Below, one piece after another: positions 61,811 to 64,000 of a DNA stretch of 64,000 nt. The notes beneath the pieces were generated by a model that was given only the letters and a program-made list of their open reading frames with translations, did not search any database and had not been told where the DNA came from. Every line of letters begins with the position of its first letter. Position 1 is the stretch's first letter. The position numbers and the translations under genes are program-made. The DNA comes from Halanaerobium saccharolyticum subsp. saccharolyticum DSM 6643 (GTDB taxonomy: Bacteria > Bacillota > Halanaerobiia > Halanaerobiales > Halanaerobiaceae): contig NZ_CAUI01000019.1 of assembly GCF_000350165.1 (NCBI RefSeq), forward strand, positions 62,001 through 126,000, written 5' to 3'.

Positions 61811-63358
61811 ATGAAAAATAAGTTTTTAGTCTTTGTATTAATTTTATTATTTATGGTATCGACTTTTGCTGCTGTTCAGGCACAGGAAACAGAAAGATTT
61901 GTAATGGGAATAGAAGATGAGGTAAGTAACCTAGATCCAGGTGAGACTACAATTTCTGTTAATGAAAGAGTTGCTTCTTTGATTTTTGATGGCCTAGTAG
62001 AATATGGTGAGGCTAATAAGATTGTTCCAGGTATTGCTAAAGACTGGACAATCTCAGAAGATGGTTTAGAATATACTTTTGAATTAAGAGAAGGGGTATT
62101 ATTTCACAATGGCCAGGAATTAACTGCTGAAGATGTAGAATATACCTACCAGCGTATTTTAAACCCTGATTATGGTTCAGGTCTCAGAGCGAAAATTGAA
62201 TCTGTAGAGAGTATTGAAGTTATTGATGATTACAGAATTAAATTCACTTTAAGTGAACCCTATTCTCCATTTATTTTAGCTATGACTTTTGGTATACTTC
62301 CAAAAGAATATGCTGAAGAAGTTGGAGATGAAGAACTTGGGAGAAACCCTATCGGTGCAGGTCCATTTAAAATGGAAGAATGGGATGCTGGTAATCAGAT
62401 AGTTTTATCTGCATTTGAAGACCACTGGAATAAGGTTCCTAATATTAAAGAGTTAGTTATTAGATCTATTCCGGAATCCGCGACTCAAGCTATGGAACTT
62501 CGCAGTGGCGGAATTGACTTTGGTGTAAATCTTGATGTAGGACAGCTGGATTCGTTTACTGATAATCCCGATTATCAGGTTAAATCAGCTGCAGGTGCTG
62601 GTATTAATTTCTTAGGTTTCAATTTTGAAATGGAGCCAACTCAGGAGCGTAAATTTAGAGAAGCTGTATTACAGGCAGTGCCTTTTGACCAAATTATACC
62701 TCAGATTTTTGGTATCTTAGGTGAAAGAGCATATTCAATGTTACCACCTACTCTCTGGCCGGAAGATAGAGAATTCTTAAAAGAAAATGCTGTTGGATTT
62801 GATCCAGAGGCAGCAGCTCAGAAATTTGAAGAATTAAAGGAAGATGGAGTAATTGCAGAAGATTATGTAGCCGAGGTTTATGTGTCTAATAGCCGTCCAA
62901 ATCAGGTTAAAACAGCCGAGGCAATGGTAACTGCTTTAAATCAGTCAGGACTCAAGGCTGAAGTTAAAGCGATGGAATTTGGAACAATGTGGGATATGCT
63001 GGGTCGAGGAGAAATTGGTATGTTCTTTTTAAGATTTGTTTCAGATCCTGATCCTGATTACTGGTTATATAGATTCTTTAAATCTCCTGATGAAGGTGGA
63101 GCTTTAAACAGAGCCTTTTATTCGGATGAAGAGGTAGATCAGTGGTTAGAAGAAGCTAGAGCAATTTCTGATCAGGCGGAAAGAGAAGAACTTTATAATA
63201 AGGTTTTAAGAAAAGTTTTAATTGAAGATCTTGTTTTTCATCCGCTTGCACACTCAACTCAGATTTATGTAATGCAGGATAATGTCAAAGAGCTTGAACC
63301 TGGTAATTCACTTTTAATTCCGTTAGTTACTCCAACAGCAAATGTTTATAAAGAATAG
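61811..63358 (+). CDS. Peptide-type ABC transporter periplasmic binding protein (DppA/OppA family)
   Basis: A 515-residue SBP family 5 protein. A signal peptide of about 24 residues (FVLILLFMVSTFAAVQA-QE) lacks a lipobox cysteine. The mature part has VSNLDPGETTISVNERVASLIFDGLVEYGEANKIVPGIAKDWTISEDGLEYTFELREGVLFHNGQELTAEDVEYTYQRIL, the family signature, and RNPIGAGPFKMEEW. The substrate may be di- or oligopeptides, but the family also binds nickel, sugars and others. AAGGAGGAAG precedes ATG. A strong hairpin follows before the permease gene, which should make this protein more abundant than the permease. Confidence 0.92.
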   Translation: MKNKFLVFVLILLFMVSTFAAVQAQETERFVMGIEDEVSNLDPGETTISVNERVASLIFDGLVEYGEANKIVPGIAKDWTISEDGLEYTFELREGVLFHNGQELTAEDVEYTYQRILNPDYGSGLRAKIESVESIEVIDDYRIKFTLSEPYSPFILAMTFGILPKEYAEEVGDEELGRNPIGAGPFKMEEWDAGNQIVLSAFEDHWNKVPNIKELVIRSIPESATQAMELRSGGIDFGVNLDVGQLDSFTDNPDYQVKSAAGAGINFLGFNFEMEPTQERKFREAVLQAVPFDQIIPQIFGILGERAYSMLPPTLWPEDREFLKENAVGFDPEAAAQKFEELKEDGVIAEDYVAEVYVSNSRPNQVKTAEAMVTALNQSGLKAEVKAMEFGTMWDMLGRGEIGMFFLRFVSDPDPDYWLYRFFKSPDEGGALNRAFYSDEEVDQWLEEARAISDQAEREELYNKVLRKVLIEDLVFHPLAHSTQIYVMQDNVKELEPGNSLLIPLVTPTANVYKE

Positions 63359-63425
63359 CTGTAGAATTAATTTTAAATTAAAAAGTAATTTTACCAGATA
63401 TATTAAAGATAAATTATCTTAAATT

Positions 63426-63462
63426 ACTATGCAGATAGTGACACTATCTGCATAGTCTTTTT
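63426..63462 (+). terminator. Hairpin between the binding-protein and permease genes
   Basis: ACTATGCAGATAGTG (63426-63440) and CACTATCTGCATAGT (63442-63456) are perfectly complementary around one base, so about a 13-bp stem, followed by CTTTTTA. It looks like a leaky terminator or mRNA-stabilising hairpin. Confidence 0.8.
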
Positions 63463-63479
63463 AGAAAGAGGTGAACAAT

Positions 63480-64000
63480 TTGTTTGCTTATATAGTTAAA
63501 AGACTACTCTGGTTAATACCGGTTGTGATTGGTGTTTCTTTAATTTTATTCGGAATTATGCAGTTAGTACCAGGTAATCCAGCAGCTATTATGCTCGGGA
63601 CTAATGCAACTCCAGAGGCGATAGAAGCCTTAAATGAAAAATTTGGTTTTAATGAGCCTTTTCATGTCAGATATTTTTTAATGCTCAAAAATTTCTTAAC
63701 AGGAGAACTTGATTCTATTTATTATGGAGATCAAGTAATAAATATTATTGGGCGTCGCTTGATAGCTACAATTGAATTGGGAGTACTTTCACTAATAATA
63801 GCCGTTCTAATTGCTATTCCAACCGGGGTAATAGCTGCAGTTAAAAAAAATTCTTTGTTTGATCTTTTGAGTATGTTTATTGCAACTATTGGTATTTCTG
63901 TCCCGGCATTTTTTACAGGTATTATTTTCATTTATATATTTTCTGTTTATTTTCCTTTTTTGCCTTCTTCAGGTTATGGAGGCAGGATTTGGACTTTAAG
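63480..64000 (+). CDS. Peptide-type ABC transporter permease (DppB/OppB family), 5' part
   Basis: The first about 173 codons of a permease that runs off the window. TTG 63480 is the start, with GAGGTG upstream. The opening FAYIVKRLLWLIPVVIGVSLILFGIMQLVPGNPAAIMLG is the standard DppB/OppB N terminus, followed by EALNEKFGFNEPFHVRYFLMLKNFLTGELDSIYYGDQV and RRLIATIELGVLSLIIAVLIAIPTGVIAAVKKNSLFDLLSMFIATIGISVPAFFTG. It forms one half of the pore for the preceding binding protein. The coupling loop and C terminus are not visible. Confidence 0.93.
   Translation, partial: MFAYIVKRLLWLIPVVIGVSLILFGIMQLVPGNPAAIMLGTNATPEAIEALNEKFGFNEPFHVRYFLMLKNFLTGELDSIYYGDQVINIIGRRLIATIELGVLSLIIAVLIAIPTGVIAAVKKNSLFDLLSMFIATIGISVPAFFTGIIFIYIFSVYFPFLPSSGYGGRIWTL

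Noticed and set aside
1-64000. CRISPR array, prophage, transposase or integrase
   Set aside because: I found no regularly spaced repeats, no cas-like genes and no transposase or phage proteins. The only mobile element supported is the intein in nrdD.

Overview
The window reads as chromosomal DNA of an anaerobic, low-GC Firmicute, most likely of the Halanaerobiales (Halanaerobium-like). The reasons are the AT-rich sequence with strong Shine-Dalgarno sites and many TTG/GTG starts, glycine/betaine-reductase-type Stickland genes with selenocysteine, acidic cytoplasmic proteins, and four ABC substrate-binding proteins that all carry plain signal-peptidase-I leaders without a lipobox, as expected in a diderm cell. 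Genus-level placement is inference.

Layout. 1-10 kb: the 3' end of a selenoprotein reductase subunit B (in-frame UGA at 60-62 plus a SECIS-like hairpin), a thioredoxin reductase-thioredoxin fusion, grdC and grdD, an EamA transporter, then the selenocysteine machinery selC (tRNA-Sec, UCA anticodon), selA and selB, followed by two tandem DUF3841 genes behind a GC-rich structured leader. 10-19 kb: a PTS IIA protein, the PLP synthase genes pdxST divergent from a MocR/PdxR regulator with 21-bp-spaced repeats between them, a branched-chain-amino-acid-type ABC operon (livGFHM and a binding protein), and a PEBP-family gene. 19.5-30 kb: a purine operon purD-K-E-B-C-F-M-N-H led by what I read as a tandem guanine plus PRPP (ykkC-family) riboswitch; the FGAM synthase genes are missing from the cluster. 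30-39.5 kb: an EAL-HDOD protein, then two iron operons (fbpABC-type Fe3+ ABC transporter; dtxR-feoA fusion, feoA, feoB, two tiny Cys-rich membrane proteins, DUF2325) whose promoters share Fur-like boxes and a 39-bp upstream element.

39.5-54 kb: CstA transporter with a LytS/LytR two-component pair (minus strand), a CDF metal exporter, a degenerate GGDEF/HD-GYP protein, an intergenic cluster of six DnaA boxes, and a corA-DUF445-znuACB metal-ion operon. 54-58.8 kb: a cobalamin riboswitch and terminator in front of a class III ribonucleotide reductase that is interrupted by an intein and lacks its glycyl-radical tail; nrdG follows, then a separate 57-residue gene encoding just the glycyl-radical loop. 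58.8-64 kb: a cold-shock protein, a cytoplasmic GH13 alpha-amylase, a C26 glutamine-amidotransferase-like hydrolase, and a peptide-type ABC binding protein and permease (the permease runs off the window).

The most unusual system is the split, intein-containing, B12-controlled anaerobic ribonucleotide reductase. Next are the tandem purine riboswitch, the DnaA-box cluster away from any dnaA gene, and the doubly regulated iron operon with an internal translation start for its FeoA domain.
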